Assembly (NCBI GenBank): GCA_011524475.1
Contig: WTKG01000107.1
Location: forward strand, 2,563-8,062
Direction: 5' to 3'
From: Demequinaceae bacterium
GTDB lineage: Bacteria > Actinomycetota > Actinomycetes > Actinomycetales > Demequinaceae
Length of the DNA stretch: 5,500 nucleotides
Of the stretch, positions 1-5,500 are shown piece by piece. The notes beneath the pieces are model-generated. The model searched no databases, was not told the origin of the DNA, and saw only the letters and a program-made list of their open reading frames with translations. The first letter of the stretch is position 1, and each line of letters opens with the position of its first letter. The position numbers and the translations under genes were made by a program.

Positions 1-930
1 CTGCGGCGATCAGTCGTCATTCTTGCGGTGGTGACGGCAGTCGTGGGGGCTGTGATTGCATGGGCCGTGACCCGCGCATCATTGAGGCCATTGCGAGAAG
101 CAGAACAGACGGCTGCCCGTATCGCTCAGGGAGATTTATCTCAGCGGATCACAGGCGCCGGCGACGGTACAGAGGCAGGAGCCCTCGCTCAGTCACTTAA
201 TGGAATGTTGGAGCAACTAGACAAAGCATTTTCTGCCCAGGCACGTTCGGAAGAAAAACTGCGGGCCTTCCTCGCCGACGCGTCTCACGAACTCCGTACT
301 CCGCTCGCAGCAATTCAGGGATACGCAGAACTAGAAAGGACAGGAGCGGGTTCTGGAGATGGCTCTTCGTTGGAACGCATTGAAGCGAATGCCCGTCGCA
401 TGGGGGCGCTTGTGGAGGATTTGCTGGTGTTGGCGCGTTACGACGATTCCTCTGCCACGTTAAGCGGAACAGACACGGTCGATCTTGCGGCATTGGCCCA
501 GGAAGTAGCGGCAGACCTTCGCGCCCAAGACCCAAGTCGCACGGTCACTGTGCATGTTGGTGCCCCCGCGCGTATCCAAGGTTCGCCACGACACCTTCAT
601 CAGATGCTCATGAACTTGGGAGCAAACGCGCTTCGCCATACCCCCGCAGGGTCACCCGTCGAGATTGCATGTACCCCCGGGGACACGCACGTGAACCTCA
701 CCGTCCTAGACCACGGCCCGGGCATCGAAGAAAGCCAGCGCGACAATGTCTTCCACAGATTTGTGCGCCTGGATGAGTCTCGCGCGCGGGACACTGGTGG
801 CACAGGATTAGGGTTAGCCATCGTGAAAGCCGTGGCAGAAGCACATGGGGGAACAGTGCAGGTGCAGAATTCGGCAGATGCTGGTGCCGAGTTCACCGTT
901 TCTTTGCCATACTCCCACCCGAGTATGTGA
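1..930 (+). CDS. HAMP-domain sensor histidine kinase, 5' end outside the window
   Basis: Inner-membrane sensor kinase of a two-component system: it autophosphorylates a histidine and passes the phosphate to a response regulator, usually encoded just upstream (not visible here). The frame is open from base 1, so the start, first membrane helix and sensor domain are missing. Visible in order: a hydrophobic helix (about bases 13-72), a HAMP linker (about 75-235), the HisKA H-box DASHELRTPLAAIQGY with the phospho-accepting His at 286-288, then the HATPase domain with N-box (NLGANALRHTP, key Asn at 625-627), G1 box DHGPGIEE, F-box VFHRFVRLDESR and G2 box GGTGLGLAIVKA. All catalytic boxes are intact, so it should be active. 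The H-box and overall layout are those of OmpR-partner kinases like mycobacterial TrcS. The signal sensed cannot be inferred. The family and the frame are certain. Confidence 0.96.
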   Translation: MRRSVVILAVVTAVVGAVIAWAVTRASLRPLREAEQTAARIAQGDLSQRITGAGDGTEAGALAQSLNGMLEQLDKAFSAQARSEEKLRAFLADASHELRTPLAAIQGYAELERTGAGSGDGSSLERIEANARRMGALVEDLLVLARYDDSSATLSGTDTVDLAALAQEVAADLRAQDPSRTVTVHVGAPARIQGSPRHLHQMLMNLGANALRHTPAGSPVEIACTPGDTHVNLTVLDHGPGIEESQRDNVFHRFVRLDESRARDTGGTGLGLAIVKAVAEAHGGTVQVQNSADAGAEFTVSLPYSHPSM

Positions 931-990
931 ACAGGTGTCCCCGCGACTGTTTCACAGCCGAAAATCCACAAGTAATGACGTGACGAGACT

Positions 991-1030
991 CTCTCGTGGT
1001 GCTCTCCCGTACGGTCACCACCACCGAGAG
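991..1030 (+). promoter_or_regulatory. Hairpin in the leader of the WXG100 gene, overlapping its Shine-Dalgarno
   Basis: The arm CTCTCGTGGTG (991-1001) pairs with CACCACCGAGAG (1019-1030), giving 11 pairs with one bulged C and a 17-base loop; the loop itself contains the palindrome CCGTACGG (1007-1014). The 3' arm ends in GAGAG, the first half of the purine-rich ribosome-binding stretch GAGAGAAAGG (1026-1035) that precedes the ATG at 1042. It could therefore mask the ribosome site. A terminator for the upstream kinase gene is less likely, because A-rich rather than T-rich sequence follows. The pairing is directly visible; any function is inference. Confidence 0.4.
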
Positions 1031-1041
1031 AAAGGCAAAAC

Positions 1042-1332
1042 ATGACCACGTATCACGTTGATGCAGCACACGTCGCACACGCTGCACAAAAAGCCACGGT
1101 CACAGGGGAAGCAATTCGGGCAGAGGTCACAGGGCTCGTCGCACAGTTAACTGAACTGGAAAGCTCCTGGCAAGGAACCGCACAAGTAGCGTTTACGGAA
1201 TTGTTACACCAGTGGCGTGCAGCTCAGGCGCAACTAGAGCAGGCCCTAGATTCCATGGGCACCGGGCTTGCGCACGCAGCCCAGCAATACGAAGAAGCTG
1301 AGGCAACTGCGTCGCGGATGTTCTCTCGATAA
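1042..1332 (+). CDS. WXG100 family (ESAT-6-like) small protein
   Basis: A 96-residue protein of the size and fold pattern of WXG100 proteins, which form helical hairpins, dimerise, and are usually exported by type VII (ESX) secretion. The turn motif W-Q-G lies at residues 43-45, between two Ala/Gln/Glu-rich amphipathic helices (about 5-40 and 48-88). The C-terminal Y83-x3-E87 fits the YxxxD/E type VII export signal. The ATG is preceded by GAGAGAAAGG seven bases upstream, which supports this start. It stands alone: there is no second WXG100 partner and no EccC or other secretion component in the window, so it may be a homodimer using machinery encoded elsewhere, or a non-secreted member. It lies 111 bases after the kinase gene, with a hairpin in that gap, so co-transcription is uncertain. 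Family assignment is good; function is unknown. Confidence 0.88.
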   Translation: MTTYHVDAAHVAHAAQKATVTGEAIRAEVTGLVAQLTELESSWQGTAQVAFTELLHQWRAAQAQLEQALDSMGTGLAHAAQQYEEAEATASRMFSR

Positions 1333-1404
1333 CCACACTCACCTTCCGCTGCAATCACATAGAAAGCGTTCATTGCCCTCAGCGCACAGCACTTCTTGTA
1401 CAGA

Positions 1405-1410
1405 TACAGT
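1405..1410 (+). promoter_or_regulatory. Predicted -10 element for leaderless transcription of the DUF4031 gene
   Basis: TACAGT fits the actinobacterial -10 consensus TANNNT and ends six bases before the ATG at 1417, the spacing expected if the transcript begins at the A of the start codon. No usable Shine-Dalgarno exists: the only purine run, GAGGG, is one base from the ATG. No good -35 hexamer is seen at 16-18 bases, which is common at such promoters. Confidence 0.5.
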
Positions 1411-1416
1411 GAGGGC

Positions 1417-1704
1417 ATGGCGTTATGGATTGATCCAGCAATGTGGCCCAAACACGGAAAATTGTGGGGGCATCTCGTCAGTGACGAATCTCTAGAAGAA
1501 TTACACGAGGCTGCCCGCGCAGTAAGTATTCCCCCACGGGCCTTCGACAAGGATCACTACGACATTCTCCCGGACTCACATCCCGCTCTTATAGACCTGG
1601 GGGCCACCATGACCACGGGGCGCGACCTGGTGCGCAGGCTCCGTGCCTCAGGTCTACGTGTCACCGAAGCAGAGCGACGTGCGCTCGAAGAGCCGTCTTC
1701 ATAA
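1417..1704 (+). CDS. DUF4031 domain protein
   Basis: A 95-residue soluble protein matching the DUF4031 family along its whole length, as I remember that family: an N-terminal MALWIDPAMWPKHGKLWGHL block, the SDESLEELH helix, the block IPPRAFDKDHYD (about residues 42-53), and a C-terminal GRDLVRRLRASGLR helix. The biochemical role of the family is not established; conserved Asp, His and Arg residues (IDP, FDxDHYD) could suggest ligand or metal binding, but this is only a guess. A TTG seven codons upstream is also in frame, but family members start at M-A-x-x-I-D-P, so the ATG is preferred. It has no Shine-Dalgarno and is probably translated from a leaderless mRNA. It lies 84 bases after the WXG100 gene and converges on groL. 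Confidence 0.85.
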   Translation: MALWIDPAMWPKHGKLWGHLVSDESLEELHEAARAVSIPPRAFDKDHYDILPDSHPALIDLGATMTTGRDLVRRLRASGLRVTEAERRALEEPSS

Positions 1705-1718
1705 CCAGGCCTACACGC

Positions 1719-1781
1719 CAGCGGCGAGGTCCCGCACCTCACGATCACTATGACCGCCGAATGCGCAGCACCTCGCCGCTG
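1719..1781. terminator. 12-bp inverted repeat between convergent genes, possible bidirectional terminator
   Basis: CAGCGGCGAGGT (1719-1730) and ACCTCGCCGCTG (1770-1781) are perfect inverted repeats separated by 39 bases. They sit in the 93-base gap between the stops of the DUF4031 gene and groL, where a shared terminator would be expected. The spacer contains a second ACCTC (1736-1740) that can pair with GAGGT (1726-1730) around a 5-base loop, giving a smaller competing hairpin. There is no T tract on either side, so it is not a classical intrinsic terminator; a U-less GC-rich structure or a protein-binding site are alternatives. Confidence 0.45.
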
Positions 1782-1797
1782 TATGAATGAGTGTGGG

Positions 1798-3465
<1,668 letters not shown>

Positions 3466-3506
3466 TCAGGTTGCGGCCAGGCCGCCCTGCGACAAAGCAT
3501 GGATTG

Positions 3507-3533
3507 TTAGCACTCTCGGTTGTCGAGTGCTAA
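3507..3533. promoter_or_regulatory. CIRCE operator, perfect consensus (HrcA site)
   Basis: TTAGCACTC, nine bases, GAGTGCTAA: an exact match to the CIRCE consensus bound by the heat-shock repressor HrcA. It lies about 80-105 bases before the groL start and covers the predicted transcription start. Binding of HrcA here would block groL in unstressed cells; because it is in the 5' leader it would also form a hairpin in the mRNA. Confidence 0.96.
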
Positions 3534-3537
3534 GTCA

Positions 3538-3566
3538 ATTTTGGCACTCTGACCCTCAGAGTGCAA
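3538..3566 (-). promoter_or_regulatory. Predicted groL promoter
   Basis: On the minus strand TTGCAC (3566-3561) and CAAAAT (3543-3538) are separated by 17 bases, matching the main sigma factor consensus at about four positions each. The start would fall near 3531, inside the perfect CIRCE, while the second CIRCE covers the -35 to -10 region. A TTGACT at 3538-3533 could be another -35, but no fitting -10 follows at 17 bases. Confidence 0.55.
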
Positions 3567-3567
3567 A
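3541..3567. promoter_or_regulatory. Second, imperfect CIRCE operator
   Basis: TTGGCACTC, nine bases, GAGTGCAAA: one mismatch to the CIRCE consensus in each half, with the correct 9-base spacer. Its centre is 34 bases upstream of that of the perfect CIRCE, about three helical turns, so two HrcA dimers could bind on nearly the same DNA face. It overlaps the predicted -35 and -10 of groL. Confidence 0.9.
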
Positions 3568-3569
3568 TA

Positions 3570-3582
3570 CACGCAAGGCGTG
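3570..3582 (-). terminator. Short hairpin after the LytR_C gene, weak terminator candidate
   Basis: On the minus strand CACGC, CTT, GCGTG forms a 5-bp GC-rich stem with a 3-base loop, followed by TATTTG. It lies 18 bases after the LytR_C stop and just before the groL -35. The stem and T-run are short, so some read-through into groL is likely if it works at all. Confidence 0.25.
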
Positions 3583-3600
3583 GGGAAAACCTCAGGATCT

Positions 3601-4260
3601 TTAGAGGTGCGGCCACGAAGTCGACGGGGAAGGAGACGGAGAAGGAGATGGCTCCGGCTCCGGTAACGGATCTTCTACCAAGACGATTTCGATGGGGTCA
3701 GATTCCGTGATGCCGAAGGCCACAGTGGAGATGCCCAAAATCTCGGAAAGCAGATCCACGGTGTCCCGATACTTCTCGTCGTTGTAACGGATCACATTCG
3801 CCGGGGGGCTGGCTCCTGGCCAGTTAGCCGTACTGATTTTAGTGAACGTCTCTTCATTAGGTTCATGAACATACGCACCAATAGCGTCCCGGACTTGGCC
3901 TGCCAAGCCGCTAATACCCGAGTCGTTATACACCCGGATACCGGTAGAGAAACGGTAGTCCGGCGGGTCCTCAGTGACACTGGGGCTCGGGCTCACCGTG
4001 GGGGTTGGGGACAGTGTCACAAAAGCGCTGGGGGAAGCGGAAGGTGTGGGCTCCGAGGCGGATAGCCATGCCAGCCACGAGATGTCATCAGCCTTGGCGC
4101 GGGCATACAACACTCCAAAGGTTGCCGAGGCAGACAGCACAAATATTCCAAGCCCGGCAAGTGCCTTTGCCCACCAGCGCGAACGCCGTACACGATGCAC
4201 TCCCGTAGCGCTGTCTTTGCGCCCTCGCTTCGCCGGAGGTGTAGTTTTTTCTGAAGCCAC
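3601..4260 (-). CDS. LytR_C domain single-pass membrane protein (VirR-like)
   Basis: A 219-residue envelope protein. Visible in order: a basic cytoplasmic N-terminus (1-30), one membrane helix (about 31-53), a Ser/Pro/Thr-rich extracellular linker (about 67-100), a LytR_C domain (about 105-196; [17 protein letters not shown] at its start), and an acidic then Ser-Pro repeat tail (198-215). It has no LytR-CpsA-Psr catalytic domain, so it is a stand-alone LytR_C protein like mycobacterial Rv0431/VirR, which is linked to cell-wall integrity and vesicle release. As with Rv0430-Rv0431, it directly follows a DUF3263 gene. The start is GTG; nine bases upstream in the same frame is the TAG stop of DUF3263, so no longer start is possible. 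There is no clear Shine-Dalgarno, suggesting translational coupling. The VirR-like role is inferred from domain and context. Confidence 0.87.
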   Translation of the reverse strand: MASEKTTPPAKRGRKDSATGVHRVRRSRWWAKALAGLGIFVLSASATFGVLYARAKADDISWLAWLSASEPTPSASPSAFVTLSPTPTVSPSPSVTEDPPDYRFSTGIRVYNDSGISGLAGQVRDAIGAYVHEPNEETFTKISTANWPGASPPANVIRYNDEKYRDTVDLLSEILGISTVAFGITESDPIEIVLVEDPLPEPEPSPSPSPSPSTSWPHL

Positions 4261-4269
4261 GGCGAGAGC

Positions 4270-4557
4270 CTAGCGCTGTACGCGAGGATGCGGGTGAGTT
4301 CCACGGCTACGGTGGCGGCTCTCACGGAGCCTTCGCAGGCGTTTGACCAGCATGGGGTCGTACGCCACAGCAGCCTCCAGATCAAGGAGTGAATTCAAGA
4401 TTTGGTAATACTGCGTAGCGCTCATGTCCAGTTCGGCGCGAATCGCAGACTCCTTCGCTCCACCAAACTGCCACCACCGGCGCTCGAATTCCAACACTGC
4501 TTCATCGCGCGGGGCTAGGGCGCTTTGCTCCACAAGCGGCACTGCTTCTGTGCTCAC
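4270..4557 (-). CDS. DUF3263 family protein
   Basis: A 95-residue actinobacterial protein. The core matches DUF3263 (Rv0430-like): acidic helix with LEFERRWWQFGGAKESAIR, then MSATQYYQILNSLLD, which resembles a helix-turn-helix, then a basic C-terminus with MLVKRLRRLRESRHRSR. DNA binding is plausible from the basic tail and HTH-like segment, but it is not established for the family. Two GTG starts are possible, at 4563 and 4557; the second is chosen because GAGGAG lies five bases before it, whereas the first GTG overlaps that ribosome site. It is the first gene of a probable two-gene transcript with the LytR_C gene, nine bases further on, and is divergent from ung. Family confident, exact start less so, function unknown. 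Confidence 0.87.
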   Translation of the reverse strand: MSTEAVPLVEQSALAPRDEAVLEFERRWWQFGGAKESAIRAELDMSATQYYQILNSLLDLEAAVAYDPMLVKRLRRLRESRHRSRGTHPHPRVQR

Positions 4558-4562
4558 TGACA

Positions 4563-4568
4563 CTCCTC
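4563..4568 (-). promoter_or_regulatory. Shine-Dalgarno that decides the DUF3263 start
   Basis: Minus strand GAGGAG, five bases before GTG at 4557-4555. It overlaps the alternative GTG at 4563-4561, which has no ribosome site of its own. Confidence 0.6.
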
Positions 4569-4584
4569 ACACGTTGATGAGACC

Positions 4585-4614
4585 ACTCTAGCCGCTAAAT
4601 AACACTGTTGTCAT
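4585..4614 (-). promoter_or_regulatory. Predicted promoter of DUF3263-LytR_C
   Basis: Minus strand ATGACA (4614-4609, five of six to TTGACA), 18 bases, TAGAGT (4590-4585, TANNNT). The start would be near 4578, giving a short leader with a Shine-Dalgarno. The -35 and spacer coincide with the palindrome at 4594-4619. Confidence 0.5.
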
Positions 4615-4619
4615 TTAGC
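4594..4619. promoter_or_regulatory. 26-bp interrupted palindrome between DUF3263 and ung, operator candidate
   Basis: The outer arms GCTAAAT (4594-4600) and ATTTAGC (4613-4619) are perfect inverted repeats; inner ACA (4602-4604) and TGT (4609-4611) continue the symmetry after one mismatched pair. It overlaps the -35 and spacer of the predicted DUF3263 promoter and ends just upstream of where the ung -35 would lie. Size and symmetry fit a dimeric regulator site. I do not recognise the motif as Fur, Zur, IdeR or LexA. Confidence 0.5.
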
Positions 4620-4643
4620 TCCGACGGGAAAACATTCCGGCAC

Positions 4644-4649
4644 TAAAGT
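4644..4649 (+). promoter_or_regulatory. Predicted -10 element for leaderless ung
   Basis: TAAAGT (TANNNT) ends seven bases before the ATG at 4657, so transcription could begin at the start codon. No Shine-Dalgarno precedes this ATG. The element overlaps the alternative GTG start at 4648, which argues against that start. No clear -35. Confidence 0.5.
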
Positions 4650-4656
4650 GTCGTAT

Positions 4657-5322
4657 ATGTCTGACGAGTGGCGCGCTCATGTTGCTCCCGACTGGATCCC
4701 TTCCCTTGAATCAGCCTCTGGGCACCTGGCGAAAGCAGGTGCGTTTCTTCGGGAAGAAATTGCCGAGGGGCGCACCTATGTGCCAGCGCCTCACGCAATA
4801 CTCCGCGCCTTCCAGACGCCTTTTCACGAGGTGCGCGTAATTATTGTCGGCCAAGACCCATACCCCACGCCAGGTGACGCTGTGGGCCTCAGTTTTTCTG
4901 TTCCAGCAGAGCGCGCGTTACCTCGAAGTTTGGCCAACATCGCAACCGAATTGCGAGCGGACACGGGAGAAGAGCTCACGCACGGCGACTTAAGCCATTG
5001 GGCTTCCCAAGGCGTGCTGTTGCTCAACCGAGTGCTCACTGTGGAGCCGCACAGACCCGGCTCACACCGCGGTCATGGGTGGGAGGAGTTCACTGCCACG
5101 GCATTGGAAGCACTCGCTTCGCGACACACGCCATTAGTCGCAATCTTGTGGGGTCGAGATGCCCAGAATGCACAAGCTCTGTTGGGAGAAGTTCCCGTGA
5201 TCTCCTCTGCGCACCCCAGCCCATTAAGTGCCCACCGAGGCTTCTTTGGCTCACGCCCGTTTTCTCGTGCAAACGAGGCCCTACGCGCTCAAGGAGCAGA
5301 CGGCGTGAAGTGGGGAACGTAA
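4657..5322 (+). CDS. ung: Uracil-DNA glycosylase, family 1
   Basis: A 221-residue DNA repair enzyme that cleaves uracil (from cytosine deamination or dUMP incorporation) from DNA, starting base-excision repair. All family 1 motifs are visible: the water-activating loop [10 protein letters not shown] with catalytic Asp67, the stacking Phe80 in [14 protein letters not shown] with uracil-binding Asn124, [11 protein letters not shown], and the DNA-intercalating loop [18 protein letters not shown] with catalytic His186. The residue after GQDPY is Pro rather than the His of E. coli Ung; I recall this as common in actinobacteria. Length is normal. An in-frame GTG three codons upstream exists, but the ATG fits a leaderless start. 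It is divergent from DUF3263 with a shared regulatory gap. Identity is certain; the start is fairly likely. Confidence 0.97.
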   Translation: MSDEWRAHVAPDWIPSLESASGHLAKAGAFLREEIAEGRTYVPAPHAILRAFQTPFHEVRVIIVGQDPYPTPGDAVGLSFSVPAERALPRSLANIATELRADTGEELTHGDLSHWASQGVLLLNRVLTVEPHRPGSHRGHGWEEFTATALEALASRHTPLVAILWGRDAQNAQALLGEVPVISSAHPSPLSAHRGFFGSRPFSRANEALRAQGADGVKWGT

Positions 5323-5381
5323 AGGTACATGGACTGGTAGCCACACACGTTCCACCACAGCCGGCCGTGAATTAGGGGCAT

Positions 5382-5500
5382 ATGGTGCTTCCCGTCCACC
5401 CAGTAGGTGGCGTAGAAGCAGTCGAATACGTGAAAGTGCCACCAGTCGTGACTCCGCCCGCAGGCTCTAAGACCAGCACGTTGATCGGGCTTGGACATGT
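5382..5500 (+). CDS. Unrecognised protein, N-terminal part, runs off the window
   Basis: An open frame of 39 full codons from ATG with no stop before the window end, 59 bases after ung. The peptide begins MVLPVHPVGGVEAVEYVKVP and continues with a Pro/Val stretch then a Ser/Thr-containing part; I recognise no family. Support for coding: strong G bias at first codon positions (many GTN, GAA, GCA, GGN), third-position GC (roughly half) similar to the kinase gene, and AGGGG (5374-5378) shortly before the ATG. An in-frame TAG at 5373 means it cannot extend upstream; GTG at 5385 is an alternative start. The opposite strand is also open, but its His/Trp/Tyr/Cys-rich translation looks like the mirror of a Val/Pro/Glu/Ala-rich gene. 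Too short to be sure. Confidence 0.45.
   Translation, partial: MVLPVHPVGGVEAVEYVKVPPVVTPPAGSKTSTLIGLGH

Noticed and set aside
951..978. Promoter for the WXG100 gene: TTCACA with TAATGA 16 bases later
   Set aside because: The -35 is fair but the -10 matches only weakly; not enough to annotate.
600..1049. Minus-strand 149-codon open frame opposite the histidine kinase
   Set aside because: It overlaps the invariant N, G1, F and G2 boxes of the kinase and has no domain of its own.
1396..1419. TTG start for the DUF4031 gene at 1396
   Set aside because: It adds seven residues not seen in the family, has no ribosome site, and would place the predicted -10 inside the coding region.
3615..3665. Short purine-rich tandem repeats (GGAGA, GGCTCC units)
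   Set aside because: They are codon repeats for the Ser-Pro and Pro-Glu tail of the LytR_C protein, not a DNA repeat array.
5356..5369. Imperfect 14-bp palindrome around GCCGGC after ung
   Set aside because: Short, with two mismatches and no T tract; could easily occur by chance in GC-rich DNA.
5289..5498. Minus-strand 69-codon His/Trp/Tyr/Cys-rich open frame
   Set aside because: Not listed as a gene: its composition fits the antisense of a Val/Pro/Glu/Ala-rich plus-strand gene, it overlaps the end of ung, and no family is recognised. Kept as a rival in the findings.

Overview
The window comes from an actinobacterium with moderately high GC (mid to high 50s per cent by eye). The order is probably Micrococcales or Actinomycetales, but genus cannot be decided from this sequence. 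The evidence is actinobacterium-restricted families (DUF3263, a stand-alone LytR_C membrane protein), a DUF4031 protein, a WXG100 protein, a GroEL2-type chaperonin without groES beside it but with CIRCE operators, and two genes that look leaderless.

Layout. Left part, + strand: the 3' part of a HAMP sensor histidine kinase that begins before the window (1-930), a WXG100/ESAT-6-like small protein (1042-1332), and a DUF4031 protein (1417-1704). A 93-base convergent gap with a 12-bp inverted repeat follows. Centre, - strand, in transcription order: DUF3263 (4557-4270), a LytR_C-domain single-pass membrane protein (4260-3601), then groL (3429-1798) behind its own heat-shock promoter with two tandem CIRCE elements. 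Right part, + strand: ung, family 1 uracil-DNA glycosylase (4657-5322), divergent from DUF3263 across about 100 bases that hold a long interrupted palindrome. The last 120 bases have open frames on both strands; the + strand one (from 5382, running off the window) looks more like a gene.

How the genes relate. This is mostly a conserved core neighbourhood rather than an accessory island. DUF3263 and the LytR_C protein are almost contiguous and probably one transcript. They match in type and order the mycobacterial Rv0430-Rv0431 (VirR) pair, which suggests a cell-envelope role. groL is a separate HrcA/CIRCE-controlled stress unit. Ung acts in base-excision repair. The histidine kinase is envelope signalling, and the WXG100 protein is a possible type VII secretion substrate with no secretion machinery visible here.

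I found no mobile element, CRISPR array, tRNA or rRNA, and no clear new multi-gene system. The points most worth a second look are regulatory: tandem CIRCE sites, two predicted leaderless starts, the palindrome between DUF3263 and ung, a hairpin covering the WXG100 ribosome-binding site, and the undecided coding strand at the right edge.
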